Shown here: one piece after another, positions 44,464 through 53,151 of the stretch
Layout of the letters: the number at the start of each line of letters is the position of its first letter
How positions within the stretch are numbered: position 1 is the first letter of the stretch
Assembly (NCBI GenBank): GCA_900637135.1
Contig: LR134353.1
Span: forward strand, 2,294,001 to 2,358,000
From: Mycolicibacterium flavescens
GTDB taxonomy: Bacteria > Actinomycetota > Actinomycetes > Mycobacteriales > Mycobacteriaceae
Direction: 5' to 3'
DNA: 64,000 nt
Position numbers and translations under genes: made by a program
Notes under the pieces: model-generated
The model's database searches: none
Told to the model about the DNA's origin: nothing
What the model saw: only the letters and a program-made list of their open reading frames with translations

Positions 44464-46455
44464 TCAGGCGGCGGCTTCGCCCTTTCCTGCGCGGTCGTTG
44501 TCGGATCCGACGCGGCTGTTCGAGGGCTTCTGCGAGTTCGACGCGGAGGACGGCGAGTCACTGCGGTGCCGTCCGGTAGCCGTGCCCGAAGAATCCGATG
44601 CGGTCTCGCCGGAGGCATGCCGGCCATGCGTGTCGGCCCGGTCACCGGGCGAGGCATTGTCGGCGTCTTTCGCAGGCCGGGCTGTCGGGCGGGTCGTGGC
44701 GGCATCATCACCCTCGGACGCTGCGCTGTGTGCGGTCGGCCGGGTCAGCGCCTCGCCGTCACTGGTGTCTGGGTCCAGCGCGGCGCTGCCCTGAGGCGAT
44801 GGGTCTCCGGCCGAGGATGTGCCGGTAAGAGACGTCAACTGCCCCGTGTCCGCGTCGCCGAGCTCTTGCTCCACTTCCACGGGTGTACCGTCCACCGCCG
44901 GCAACGAGACGGCCATGTCCGCGTGCGGTGCTTCCGGCGCACCTGCGCTGGCAAGAGGTGCTTCCTCCGCGACCGTCGCAGGGTGTCCCTCCCCCGCCAT
45001 CGGTGAGGGCGCGGTGTCGGCTTCCGGGCTTGGCTCCTCCGCCCCGGCGGTCGGTCCCGCACTGCTGGCGGTGAGGGTTGGGACGTCGATGAGCACGCGG
45101 CTAGACGCTTCGCGCGACAGCGTAGGAGTCGAGGAGCCCGCTATCGCCGAGCCGATGTCGAGCACGGCAGCGACGGCGTTGAGTCCCGTTGAGACTCCGA
45201 AGCTCACAGCGCGCACGGTGATGTTGATGGTCGTCGCCAGGGCGTGCGGCAGCGAGGAGACGAAGGACGGTAGACCCGCTGCGTGCAGGATGCCTGATGC
45301 GGCTGTGGCCACCCCGTCAGTGAACCGGGTGATCATGGCTGAAGCCGTTGACGTGAGGTCTGCGCCTGCGGTGAATGGCACCGACAGCAGGCTGGCTCCG
45401 GCGCTCGCGACCGACCGCACGGAGCTGATCCCAGCGCTGACCACCACGCCGAGCGCACGGGTGTAGCTCGCCGCACTCAGTGGAGCTGCGCCGATCGCGT
45501 TGATCGCCTCCTGGAGGGCTCCGCTGGCCGTGCCATCCCCGAGCCAGGCTGCGCCGATCTCAGATGCGCCACCGGCGAGCTTGCTCAGAACGCGGGATGC
45601 GGCGGAAGTAAGCGTGCCGGCCACGCCGTCGACCCCCGCCAGCGCTGCGGTCACCGGCGCTGACACGATCCCCTGCACTGCGGTCAGTACGCCGTCGAGC
45701 AGTGCCACGCCGGGCACCGCGCCCTTGGCCGCGTCAATCAGTCCGTTCACGCCGCGGAGAATGTTGTCGATCTGGAACGTCACCCCGGTAACCAGGGTGC
45801 TAGTCACCGACAGCGCGCCCGATCCCACGCTGTCGACCAGCGACAGTCCGTTGTTCACGACCAGTCCTGCGATGTCGAGGGGCGCGTTGAGAAGGCCGGT
45901 GTAGCTTGCCAGCGCCAGCGGATTGTTCACAATGGTGGCGACCGCGTGCAATGCGGTGCTCAGAGAGCCGGTCAGCGCCGAGGCCAGCAAGTCGGTGACT
46001 TCCCCGGTCGTGAGCACCACAGCGGCCCCGGTATCGCCCACTGTGGTCGACAGCCGGGACAGGCTCCCCGAGGACGTCGCCCGCAATGCGTTGAGCAGGT
46101 CAACGAGGGACCGGTTATCGGTGGCATCGATCAGGCCGTCCCACAGCGAATTGTTCACCGAGACAGCGGAGTCCAGTACCGAGGTCAGACTGTTGGCGGG
46201 CATCGCCACCGCGGCGGTAACGGTCGAGGACACCGAGGCGAGGGCCGAGTTCAACCTGTCGACCAGGTTGTCGATGTCGGTCGGGCTGATGACGGCCGCG
46301 AGCTGTACCTGCGACACGGATACCGCCGGTGGTAGTGATATGGGCAGGGTCGGGGCGTGCAGAGCGGAGGGCCCTGCAATCAGCGGGGCGAGGGTGATGG
46401 CCGCTGCGGTCACCGCGGTCCCTGCTGTCCAGTGCGGGCGAGTGGAGATTTCCAT
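44464..46455 (-). CDS. Large Ala/Ser/Thr-rich exported protein
   Basis: 663 residues. The N-terminus has a hydrophobic export-like stretch (TAGTAVTAAAITLAPLIAG) and then QLAAVISPTDIDNLVDRLN, as seen in mycobacterial surface proteins. About 400 residues of low-complexity helices rich in Ala, Ser, Val and Leu follow, then a disordered Glu/Pro/Asp/Ser tail of about 180 residues. No enzymatic motif. It is probably a cell-surface or secreted protein encoded on accessory DNA. Confidence 0.7.
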   Translation of the reverse strand: MEISTRPHWTAGTAVTAAAITLAPLIAGPSALHAPTLPISLPPAVSVSQVQLAAVISPTDIDNLVDRLNSALASVSSTVTAAVAMPANSLTSVLDSAVSVNNSLWDGLIDATDNRSLVDLLNALRATSSGSLSRLSTTVGDTGAAVVLTTGEVTDLLASALTGSLSTALHAVATIVNNPLALASYTGLLNAPLDIAGLVVNNGLSLVDSVGSGALSVTSTLVTGVTFQIDNILRGVNGLIDAAKGAVPGVALLDGVLTAVQGIVSAPVTAALAGVDGVAGTLTSAASRVLSKLAGGASEIGAAWLGDGTASGALQEAINAIGAAPLSAASYTRALGVVVSAGISSVRSVASAGASLLSVPFTAGADLTSTASAMITRFTDGVATAASGILHAAGLPSFVSSLPHALATTINITVRAVSFGVSTGLNAVAAVLDIGSAIAGSSTPTLSREASSRVLIDVPTLTASSAGPTAGAEEPSPEADTAPSPMAGEGHPATVAEEAPLASAGAPEAPHADMAVSLPAVDGTPVEVEQELGDADTGQLTSLTGTSSAGDPSPQGSAALDPDTSDGEALTRPTAHSAASEGDDAATTRPTARPAKDADNASPGDRADTHGRHASGETASDSSGTATGRHRSDSPSSASNSQKPSNSRVGSDNDRAGKGEAAA

Positions 46456-46812
46456 GGATGGTGGTCAGCTTCCTGTGCCTGTGGTGAGTGATTTGCCGAT
46501 GCGAATCGTTGCGTCGCCCGAAGTGGGCGACGGTCGCTGACGGCGCGGCGGAGAAAGCCGCAGAGCTGGTGTGCCATGAGATGGGACGCCGTCAGGCATG
46601 CCGGGGTGGCCGCATCGCGCGTGTCGCGTGTGTTGCATGCCGCCCCCGGCCTCCGATGCAGCACGCTCCCCAGCGTGTTGCAGGACCTATCAAGCTATTT
46701 CAGCCCGGACCGTATAAACGCGGAGTGTGAGGCGTCCACCACCGCAGCGGCATTGACCTCCAAAGTGTCCACATCGTGAGATGGCGGCGATAATCGGGTG
46801 GCCGAGTGGCAG
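46456..46812. other. Non-coding stretch with a short hairpin
   Basis: No supported gene. It holds a perfect stem CGTCGCCC-GAAGT-GGGCGACG at 46,512-46,532. The promoter of the minus-strand surface-protein gene should lie in the first part. Nothing else stands out. Confidence 0.45.
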
Positions 46813-47391
46813 CTAAGGTGCCGCGTAGCCGCCGCGGCGCAGCAGCGGGCTGCCGGTCGGACTGAGAAACGAGCGCTTGAGGTCGGCAATCGACCATTGC
46901 AGGTAGTGCGACAGTGGCACCAGCGCGAGCAGGCTCAAGGTGGGATCCGGTGCCGCGGCGACCGGTCCCCCACCCACCCGTTTGAGCGTGCGGTAGCCCC
47001 GCTCCATCTCGCTGACCTCGTAGCCTCTGGCCAAATCGTCGACAGTCCAGCCTATTTCGAGGAGCGGCAAGTCGAGATCCTCGCGGATGTCATCGGCGAA
47101 CAGGCCGATCAAATGTCTTTCCAGCACTTCGGTGTCGGCCACGAACAGCAGCGGGTGCTCGGCGTCGTCGTCGAGCTGGGTGAGTTCGAGTCGGTCCGGT
47201 CCGCGGCGCCGGATGAAGTACCGCGTAGGGGCACCCGCCTCCGAGCGCAGCTGAACATCGCCATCCTCAGCCACGGTGGTCACGTAGTGGGCAGTGCGAG
47301 CCCAGCCCACGCACTCAGCGGTGAGGCGTACCGGAAACCGCGGGTGCGGCGTCGCTTCGATGTCCCTGCTCACGCGGGCGAGCGTACGCAC
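46813..47391 (-). CDS. Imm61-like immunity-type protein
   Basis: 192 residues from GTG 47391; a second GTG lies six codons in. The pattern RYFIRRRGPDRLELTQ, then ERHLIGLFADDIREDL, a GYEVSEME segment and the C-terminal IADLKRSFLSPTGSPLL resembles the Imm61 family. That family includes the mycobacterial immunity factor for tuberculosis necrotizing toxin. No cognate toxin is visible nearby. The assignment rests on pattern similarity only. Confidence 0.5.
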   Translation of the reverse strand: MRTLARVSRDIEATPHPRFPVRLTAECVGWARTAHYVTTVAEDGDVQLRSEAGAPTRYFIRRRGPDRLELTQLDDDAEHPLLFVADTEVLERHLIGLFADDIREDLDLPLLEIGWTVDDLARGYEVSEMERGYRTLKRVGGGPVAAAPDPTLSLLALVPLSHYLQWSIADLKRSFLSPTGSPLLRRGGYAAP

Positions 47392-47424
47392 CGCCCTGAT
47401 GTGGCCGCGCGGCCCGGACCGCGC

Positions 47425-47889
47425 TTAGATCGCGATGCCGGGTTGTTCCTGCTCACGCTCCACGCGCTGCTGGCGCCGCACCGAAGCGCCCACCGTTGTT
47501 GCGAGCATCCGTCCGTGGCCGATGATCTGTCGAGCCTCGGCGCGCTCGTCCTCGGTGGCATCGCGGTGACGGGCGACCTGACGGGCCTTACTCACGGCCG
47601 ACCGTGCCAGTTCTCGCCGGCGCTGCGGGTCAGCGTGGCCGCGCGCATCTGCAAGCGTCGACTGCGCTTCGCGCAGCAGGCTGCGCGCTGCCAGCGCGAG
47701 GGCGGTGTCCATCACCGCCACAGCCCGGGCCCGGTCGGCGTCGCTGGTCGTGCTGTCGACGGCCACTTGCGCGGCAGTGTCGGCAGCCGAGCGGGCGTAC
47801 TGGCCCTGCCGGTGCCAGTCGGTCTCAAACTGCGCTGTGCGCAAATCGTTTTCGGCGTCGTCTAGGCCGCCGGAGAGTGAAGCTGTCAT
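47425..47889 (-). CDS. Hypothetical helical protein
   Basis: 154 residues from ATG 47889; the longer frame to 48,021 adds a Pro-rich leader. It is nearly all helix with heptad-like Ala, Arg and Glu (SAADTAAQVAVDSTTSDADR, RELARSAVSKARQVARHRD), so coiled-coil formation is likely. It lies 33 bases upstream of the Imm61-like gene in the same direction and probably shares its transcript. Function unknown. Confidence 0.55.
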   Translation of the reverse strand: MTASLSGGLDDAENDLRTAQFETDWHRQGQYARSAADTAAQVAVDSTTSDADRARAVAVMDTALALAARSLLREAQSTLADARGHADPQRRRELARSAVSKARQVARHRDATEDERAEARQIIGHGRMLATTVGASVRRQQRVEREQEQPGIAI

Positions 47890-48181
47890 GTGACGGACCG
47901 TACGGAGCAACGTGAAGCGGAGTCCACCACCGCGAGCAACTTCGCCGAAAAATGGTTCCGGCGGGGGCCAGGCTTCCAGGTTCGCCGGCGGCCGCTCACG
48001 TGCACCGGGGTCTGGTTGCATGCAGGCCCGGCTCAGCTCGGGTCACGACTTGCCGCCACCTCGGTCTGGGCAGCTCCCCTTTGCTCCGCGGCAGCGGATG
48101 TCGAGGGGCAGGAAACGAAAGGCCCTGATCAGAGCGGTGATTGGAGCAAGCCAACACGCGCATGCTGGTTCATCAAACATG

Positions 48182-48226
48182 TTGCACGACAACGGATTAC
48201 ACGATAGACTGTTGCTTATAAGCAAC
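48182..48226 (+). promoter_or_regulatory. Promoter with 16-bp palindromic operator
   Basis: TTGCAC (48,182-48,187) and TAGACT (48,205-48,210) are separated by exactly 17 bases. Immediately downstream is the perfect palindrome GTTGCTTATAAGCAAC (48,211-48,226), 20 bases before the ATG at 48,247. This is a strong repressed-promoter layout. A related palindrome lies before the XRE regulator gene at 49,479. Confidence 0.7.
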
Positions 48227-48246
48227 ATCAACCGAAAGGCAGTCCG

Positions 48247-48789
48247 ATGAAGTCTCGCGCCACCGACACCCATGTCACCCCCGCCGCGCTGCTAACCCAC
48301 ACGATGGTCCGCATCCAAGGCGACCAGAGCGGAGACGTCGCTGTCTTCCACGCCTGCTCCCCAGAGGCCCGCCTGCGGTTGCAGTGGGGCGGCCTGCTGA
48401 TGACGATGTTCTCGGCCCAGGCCGTCCAGCGGGTGCTGGAAGGGTTCTGCGCAGCCCGGGCGGCGATGACGCTCATCCCGCGTTCGATCCCGGCGCCGGT
48501 ACCGGCGGACGAGCCCTTCGCCGTGCCGACCGTTTCCGTCGACTGGATGCGCCGCCCCGCCTACGCCGTGGTGCCCCGCCAGGAGCTATCGCGTGACCGT
48601 TCGCGCCAACTGCGGTGGCTCGATCTGCATATGGGACCGATTACTTTCCAGGTGCTCGATCAGGCCGGAGCCGTCAGCACCGTGGACCTGCTGACGACAG
48701 CGCACCGCACCGGTGTGCAGATCTTCTTGGATGGGCCCGACTTCGCCGCCGATCCCCGTGACCGGGACTACGCCCCGCCCAGCGGCTAA
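48247..48789 (+). CDS. Hypothetical protein under the palindromic operator
   Basis: 180 residues from ATG 48247 (CGAAAGGCAG upstream). Soluble, with no known motif; segments include LRLQWGGLLMTMFSAQAVQR and LDLHMGPITFQVLDQAG. It is the first gene after the repressible promoter and is followed by a strong hairpin. It may be part of a phage- or plasmid-type regulated unit. Confidence 0.6.
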   Translation: MKSRATDTHVTPAALLTHTMVRIQGDQSGDVAVFHACSPEARLRLQWGGLLMTMFSAQAVQRVLEGFCAARAAMTLIPRSIPAPVPADEPFAVPTVSVDWMRRPAYAVVPRQELSRDRSRQLRWLDLHMGPITFQVLDQAGAVSTVDLLTTAHRTGVQIFLDGPDFAADPRDRDYAPPSG

Positions 48790-48792
48790 GGG

Positions 48793-48832
48793 TTATCCAC
48801 AGCCTGCCAAGAGCCGGGTCTGTTTATCCACA
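48793..48832 (+). other. Two DnaA-box-like 9-mers
   Basis: TTATCCACA occurs at 48,793-48,801 and 48,824-48,832, same strand, 31 bases apart. Both match the DnaA consensus exactly. One lies within the loop of the adjacent hairpin. They may be chance, or part of a small replication origin. Confidence 0.45.
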
Positions 48833-48857
48833 GCAGTGGAAGGCAGACCCGGTTTTT
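48813..48857 (+). terminator. Rho-independent terminator
   Basis: CCGGGTCTG (48,813-48,821) pairs with CAGACCCGG (48,844-48,852), followed by TTTTT. An inner stem CCAC-AGCA-GTGG folds inside the loop. It lies 24 bases after the stop of the upstream gene. Confidence 0.75.
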
Positions 48858-48913
48858 GCTGTTTGGTAGCGCACACTGTGGCCGAGGTATCCCCCACGCA
48901 AGGAGGCAGCGCC

Positions 48914-49213
48914 ATGACCGCGCACTGGACCCTGACGACCACGACCGCGCGCAGAGTCGACACGATGATCGGGTCGGCCCAGGACCACGAAGTCGCCGTG
49001 ACGGCGGTCTTGGCCGCCACGCTGGACGCCATCGACGATGCACGGACGGTTGAGACATCCGACTTGCCGCGCTATGAGCTTCGCGCCAGCGGAGAACTGG
49101 TCGCTCTCATCCAGACCGGCACCGACAACGCTGGTCGCCCCGATCACGCCGACACCGCCGAGTTGATTCAGCGCATCGAGGCCTCACGCACCTTCGGCGT
49201 ATCGCCTTACTGA
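48914..49213 (+). CDS. Small hypothetical protein
   Basis: 99 residues from ATG 48914, with AAGGAGG eight bases upstream, which fixes the start. No known motif; acidic and helical (VAVTAVLAATLDAIDDARTV, HADTAELIQRIEASRTF). Its stop overlaps the end of the convergent XRE gene. Function unknown. Confidence 0.6.
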   Translation: MTAHWTLTTTTARRVDTMIGSAQDHEVAVTAVLAATLDAIDDARTVETSDLPRYELRASGELVALIQTGTDNAGRPDHADTAELIQRIEASRTFGVSPY

Positions 49214-49458
49214 GCCGCACCCTGGGTCTGTAGGAGGGCCGCGGGGTCGACGCCCAGGCCGCGAGCGAGGTGAACCAGCACCACGACAGTCGGGCTCTTA
49301 CGCCCACCCTCGATGTGATTGAGATGCGGCCGGCCGATACCCGCCCGTTCGGCGAGCTGCGCCTGCGTCAGACCCGCCGCGGTCCGGTGCTCTCGGATCG
49401 CGGCACCCAGCGCCGCCAGGATCGCGGAACCGTCGTCTGCGGACGTGTCGGCGTCCAT
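49207..49458 (-). CDS. XRE family HTH regulator
   Basis: 83 residues from ATG 49458 (GGAGGGA upstream). A single Cro/C1-type HTH spans residues about 17-72: IREHRTAAGLTQAQLAERAG, RPHLNHIEGGRKSPTVVVL. There is no effector domain. A palindrome related to the one at 48,211 lies 21 bases before its start, so autoregulation is likely. It probably controls the gene at 48,247. Confidence 0.82.
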   Translation of the reverse strand: MDADTSADDGSAILAALGAAIREHRTAAGLTQAQLAERAGIGRPHLNHIEGGRKSPTVVVLVHLARGLGVDPAALLQTQGAAQ

Positions 49459-49478
49459 GGCCAGCTCCCTCCGGTGAC

Positions 49479-49494
49479 GTTGCCCATAGGCTAC
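49479..49494. promoter_or_regulatory. Operator-like palindrome before the XRE gene
   Basis: GTTGCCCATAGGCTAC matches GTTGCTTATAAGCAAC (48,211-48,226) at 12 of 16 positions. It sits in the 5' region of the XRE gene. The pair suggests one regulator binding both. Confidence 0.55.
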
Positions 49495-49519
49495 ACCGTC
49501 GCGGTGGGGTGAGTTGAGC

Positions 49520-50640
49520 TCAGAACAGAACAGCATCGCTGGTCGCCTCCTGCCACCATTCGTCGAAGCCGGGCCGCGCTTTGTCCTCCACCACTGCCGG
49601 GCAGACGACGTAGAAGTGTTCCAGGGAGGGCAATTCGGTACCGCGGGCCCGCAATACGTGACGCGTGATGCCGTCCGGCCCGTCGTGGCGGTCGCCGGGC
49701 TGAGCCGCCAGCTGCCTCGTCATCTGCTCCCGCGTACCGTGCGCCACCGCGCGTACCGAACGCGCGGTGATGCCGCGACCATCGGTCCGCTTGGACGAAC
49801 GGCGCGTCAGCCGGCGAACCTCGTAGACGGCGTGAGGCTTGTCAGCCAACAGTGCCTCGTAGTGCGCCTGAACCTCGGTCAGACCGGCGGCGTCCACCAG
49901 TTCGGCCGCCGACCCACCGGCGATGAGGGTCTGTCGTTCGTTCAGGCTGCGGGCAACGAACTCGAGGAACAGCGCCTGGGCGCCGGCATGTGGTTCGCGG
50001 CGGTAGCGCTCGACGAGGGCGTGCCGACCTGAGGCCGTGGCCATTGCGAAGGGGCAGAAGCCACACGCCGATTTTGACCACCGGCGCCCGGTCACCTCAG
50101 CGATGAAGTCTGTGCACCGGGTCCGATCCCAACCCCACTCCAGGAGCGGGTACCACCCTGTCCGGCGTTCGGTGTTGAACACCGCATCCTTGGTAGCGCG
50201 GGCCCGCTCACCGGCTTCGAATCCCAGCACGTGGCGATACCGACGACCTGCGGTCACCGACGCGATGATCGGATCCAGGCAGTTCCCCTTGGCGTGGACC
50301 GAGCACATGCGGGCTCCCCCGAGTTGGGGAAGCGTTCCGGCCGAGAGCATTTCGTCCGAGAGCTTGTAGCCATCGACGTACAGCCGCTGCGGTGTGGTGG
50401 AGTCGTCGAGCACAACGACCCCCTCCCCGCCGGCGGTCGTCTTGCGCTGCGTGCGGCGACCTGGATGAACCGCACACCATGGCGGCGGAGCGCGGGCAGC
50501 ACGACCTCTTCGACATCGCGCAGAGTCTGCTCGAACTCATCCCCAGTGTGGGCGGTGATGACGATCAAATCGCTGAGAGCGAAGTCCCGACTTGACGGGT
50601 CGGTCAGCCAGCGCAGCAAGATCGCCGTGCTTATGTAAAC
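49520..50640 (-). pseudogene. PAPS-reductase-like protein, 5'-truncated and frameshifted
   Basis: The second frame (to 49,520) contains LDDSTTPQRLYVDGYKLSDE, GGARMCSVHAKG, YPLLEWGWDRTRC and SACGFCPFA, typical of phosphoadenosine-phosphosulfate-reductase-like proteins of phages and plasmids. The first frame supplies STAILLRWLTD and DLIVITAHTGDEFEQT. They join by a missing base near 50,450. The 5' end breaks where the PP-loop (SGGxDS) should be: only STA remains before sequence that does not fit. Disrupted, probably by the adjacent element. Confidence 0.65.
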
Positions 50641-50837
50641 AGTCAAGCTGTCGCAGAAGGAACGGTGTCGCAGGGCGGCGGCGCCTCGGTGGAACCTACC
50701 TCGGGATTCTCCAAGGGCGGGCCTGGTGTGAATGGCGATTTTCCAGCCGGCCCCTGGTGATCGCTGCGGAGTCGGAGCTCTGTTCGTCGGACTGATGCCA
50801 GTGGCCGAGCGTCGTCGCCGGCGCCGAAGTCCTCGCG

Positions 50838-52103
50838 TCAGCGCCTCTTCTCTTGGTGGTGGCGATGGTCGGTCAGACCGGCTCGGCCGATCAGAGCGGC
50901 AGCGACGAGCAGTGCAGCCCCTGCGGCGTAGACGGCGGTGATCCCTGCCGCATCAGCCAGCCACCCACCCAGCCCGAGGGAGGCCAGGCGGCCGAGTTGC
51001 CAGATCAGATCGAAGGCGGCGAAGACCCGGCCGCGTGCGGCGGGTGGGGTTTCGGCCTGCAGCAGCGAGTTGAAGGTGACTGCGCCGGCAGAGGTGCCCC
51101 CGCCGTAGCCGGCCAGGCTGCCCAACGCCACCACCGGGACGCGGACACTCGCAAGGACGGCATCTACGGCGGCGCGCAACAGATAGGGTCCGAAAATGAA
51201 CGCGGGTTTGCGAGGATCGGTGATCAGCCGGGTCAGCAGTAACGGGCCTGCTGCGGCGCCCACGCCGATGCAGGCCAGCGCGATTCCGTATCCGGCGGGG
51301 CCCCTGCCCAGGCGCTCGCGGATCAACACAACCAGCAGGGCACTGGTCGCTCCGGCCGACAACGCCGCCAGGGCCTGACCAGCGGCCAAGGCTCGCAGCA
51401 CCCGGTGCCCGGCCAGCACCCTGATGCCGTCTCGGGCCTGATGCCACCAGGCGGCACGGGCCGCATCGGCTGCCGGGCGCAGCAGGTGCAGGCGGGACAG
51501 CAGCAGCGCCGAGACGGCGAAGCTCGCTGCGTTCACCCAGAACGCCAGGCCATAGCCGACGGTCGCGACCACGGCACCCGCAGCCGGGGCGAGCACGATC
51601 TGGGAGAGCACCGCGGCGGTCCAGATCCCCGAGTTCCCGGCGATCAACTCCTCCTCGTTCACCAGCGCGGGCAGCGCGGCACTGGCGGCCGGATTGAACA
51701 ACGCCGACGCTGCGGACATGGCGAACGCCACCGCGTAGATGCCCGGCACCGAGCCGGCGACCAGCGGTAGCCCCGCAGCCACCAGCACGCGCGCCAAGTC
51801 GGCAACCACCATGACCCGCACCGGCGAGAACCAGTCGACTGCCACCCCAGCGAACGGTGCCAGCAGCAGCACCGGGACGATCTCCGCGACGATCACCCCG
51901 GCCACACCGAGCCCGGAGCCGGTGCGGTCCCACACCAGCAGGCCCAACGCCACGGTGGCGAACGCGTCACCCCAGGCAGAAGCGGTGCGCGCCGCCCACA
52001 ACCGGCGGTAACCAGGATGGGAGAACACCTGGCGCAGCCCGGTGCCCGCACGTCCTGGCTGGCCGCGGCTCAGCGGACTTTCTCCATGGTGTGCCCGCAG
52101 CAA
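50838..52103 (-). CDS. MFS transporter
   Basis: 421 residues as a TTG-started frame. The start is uncertain: the first 25 residues overlap the small Cys-rich gene, and GTG before FSHPGYRRLW is an alternative. About 12 membrane segments; the N-terminus GYRRLWAARTASAWGDAFAT is typical of the MFS_3 (enterobactin-exporter-like) group. The substrate is unknown. It is downstream of the small Cys-rich gene and a divergent MerR regulator, which points to metal or drug export. Confidence 0.8.
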   Translation of the reverse strand: MLRAHHGESPLSRGQPGRAGTGLRQVFSHPGYRRLWAARTASAWGDAFATVALGLLVWDRTGSGLGVAGVIVAEIVPVLLLAPFAGVAVDWFSPVRVMVVADLARVLVAAGLPLVAGSVPGIYAVAFAMSAASALFNPAASAALPALVNEEELIAGNSGIWTAAVLSQIVLAPAAGAVVATVGYGLAFWVNAASFAVSALLLSRLHLLRPAADAARAAWWHQARDGIRVLAGHRVLRALAAGQALAALSAGATSALLVVLIRERLGRGPAGYGIALACIGVGAAAGPLLLTRLITDPRKPAFIFGPYLLRAAVDAVLASVRVPVVALGSLAGYGGGTSAGAVTFNSLLQAETPPAARGRVFAAFDLIWQLGRLASLGLGGWLADAAGITAVYAAGAALLVAAALIGRAGLTDHRHHQEKRR

Positions 52104-52216
52104 CAGGTGGGGTTGCGGTCGCGACCGTGGCCTGGGACGGCGCCCTTGGTGACGGTCATCTCACATCCGCGCTCCGGGTCCGGGCGCCGGTACACCTCGC
52201 ACTCGACTATTGCCAT
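52070..52216 (-). CDS. Small Cys-rich putative metal-binding protein
   Basis: 48 residues from ATG 52216. It has Cys at VECEVY, GCEMTV and a CCCGH cluster near the C-terminus (NPTCCCGHTMEKVR), so metal binding is likely. It is the first gene after the MerR operator and its 3' end overlaps the MFS frame, implying translational coupling. No family name is recognised. It may be a metal sink or chaperone for the exporter. Confidence 0.6.
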   Translation of the reverse strand: MAIVECEVYRRPDPERGCEMTVTKGAVPGHGRDRNPTCCCGHTMEKVR

Positions 52217-52263
52217 GACCTGCGCCTCCCTTCGGTTTCCGGTCCTACACTGGAGACGCTAAA

Positions 52264-52284
52264 ACCTTCACCCCAGGTGAAGGT
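52264..52284. promoter_or_regulatory. MerR-type operator
   Basis: ACCTTCACC-CCA-GGTGAAGGT is a perfect 9-3-9 palindrome between the divergent Cys-rich and merR-like genes. Location and symmetry fit a MerR-family operator. The half-site differs from the mercury operator (CTTCACC against CTTCAAG). Confidence 0.65.
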
Positions 52285-52319
52285 CAAGGCGAGCGGCCGG
52301 GACGCGAAGGAGGCAGACG

Positions 52320-52727
52320 ATGGCCCAGGCGATGACCGTCGGGCGGGCCGCCCAGGCGGCCGGGCTCACCCGTAAGGCCGTGCGCTTGTATGAGGAGCGC
52401 GGCCTGCTGCCGCCCGCCCAGCGCACTGCGGCCGGGTACCGCCTTTACAACCAGGACGACGTCGACACCCTCACCTTCATCCGCCGCGCCCGCGACCTGG
52501 ACCTCCCCCTGGACGACATCGGCACCATCCTCACCCTCCGCCGCGCCGGTCCCACCCCGTGCGGAGCCGTACGGGATCTACTCGACGCCCGGATCGCGGA
52601 GATCGACAACACCATTACCGAATTGCTGGCGCTGCGTGCGAGCCTCACCGCCAGTCGGGACACCGCCGTGGCAGCCGATACCGAGTCGGAACCGAACAGA
52701 TCGATCTGCCCGATCATCGAACGGTGA
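52320..52727 (+). CDS. MerR family metal-responsive regulator
   Basis: 135 residues from ATG 52320 (AAGGAGG upstream). HTH VGRAAQAAGLTRKAVRLYEE, dimerisation helix about 85-115, Cys81 (PTPCGAV) and Cys130 (SICPIIER). Two Cys rather than three suggest a soft metal other than Hg, or Hg with another ligand. It is divergent from the Cys-rich protein and MFS genes, which it should control. Confidence 0.85.
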   Translation: MAQAMTVGRAAQAAGLTRKAVRLYEERGLLPPAQRTAAGYRLYNQDDVDTLTFIRRARDLDLPLDDIGTILTLRRAGPTPCGAVRDLLDARIAEIDNTITELLALRASLTASRDTAVAADTESEPNRSICPIIER

Positions 52728-53151
52728 AGTAGCCGCTCAAGGACCCTCATGTCTCACTGAACTCTTGATGGCCGCGTTGCGAACTGGCGGTAGCCGAGCC
52801 TTTGCGGAATGGCCACTCGTTGCGGCAAATGTCCAGTCAGACTGGGCCGACCGATCATCGGACGGCTGAGCGGCGTTCGATAAAAGACTGTGTTGTGCCA
52901 GACGCCGCCCCGCTGGGCGATGCGTTCGCGGATGCCGACGGTTCAGCAACCGGCGGCGTGGTGCGGGGCGATGCTTGCGCAATTCTCCGTGAAGATGGAG
53001 GCATGCAGAGTCCGCAGCCCTGCGTCGTCGACTGTGGTGGTTTGCTTCTACAGCAAGGCTTTGCCGCCTGCCGGACTCCCATGGGGACAATCCGGCCGCC
53101 TCGGGCTCGCATCGTAGAGGCCCGCGTGCCAGTTGGATCCCGGCAGGCAGG
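52728..53151. other. Non-coding stretch before the second mer locus
   Basis: Open frames here have no recognisable product and look like GC-driven shadows. No inverted repeat or direct repeat of note was found. It may be a junction between two cargo units. Confidence 0.45.
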
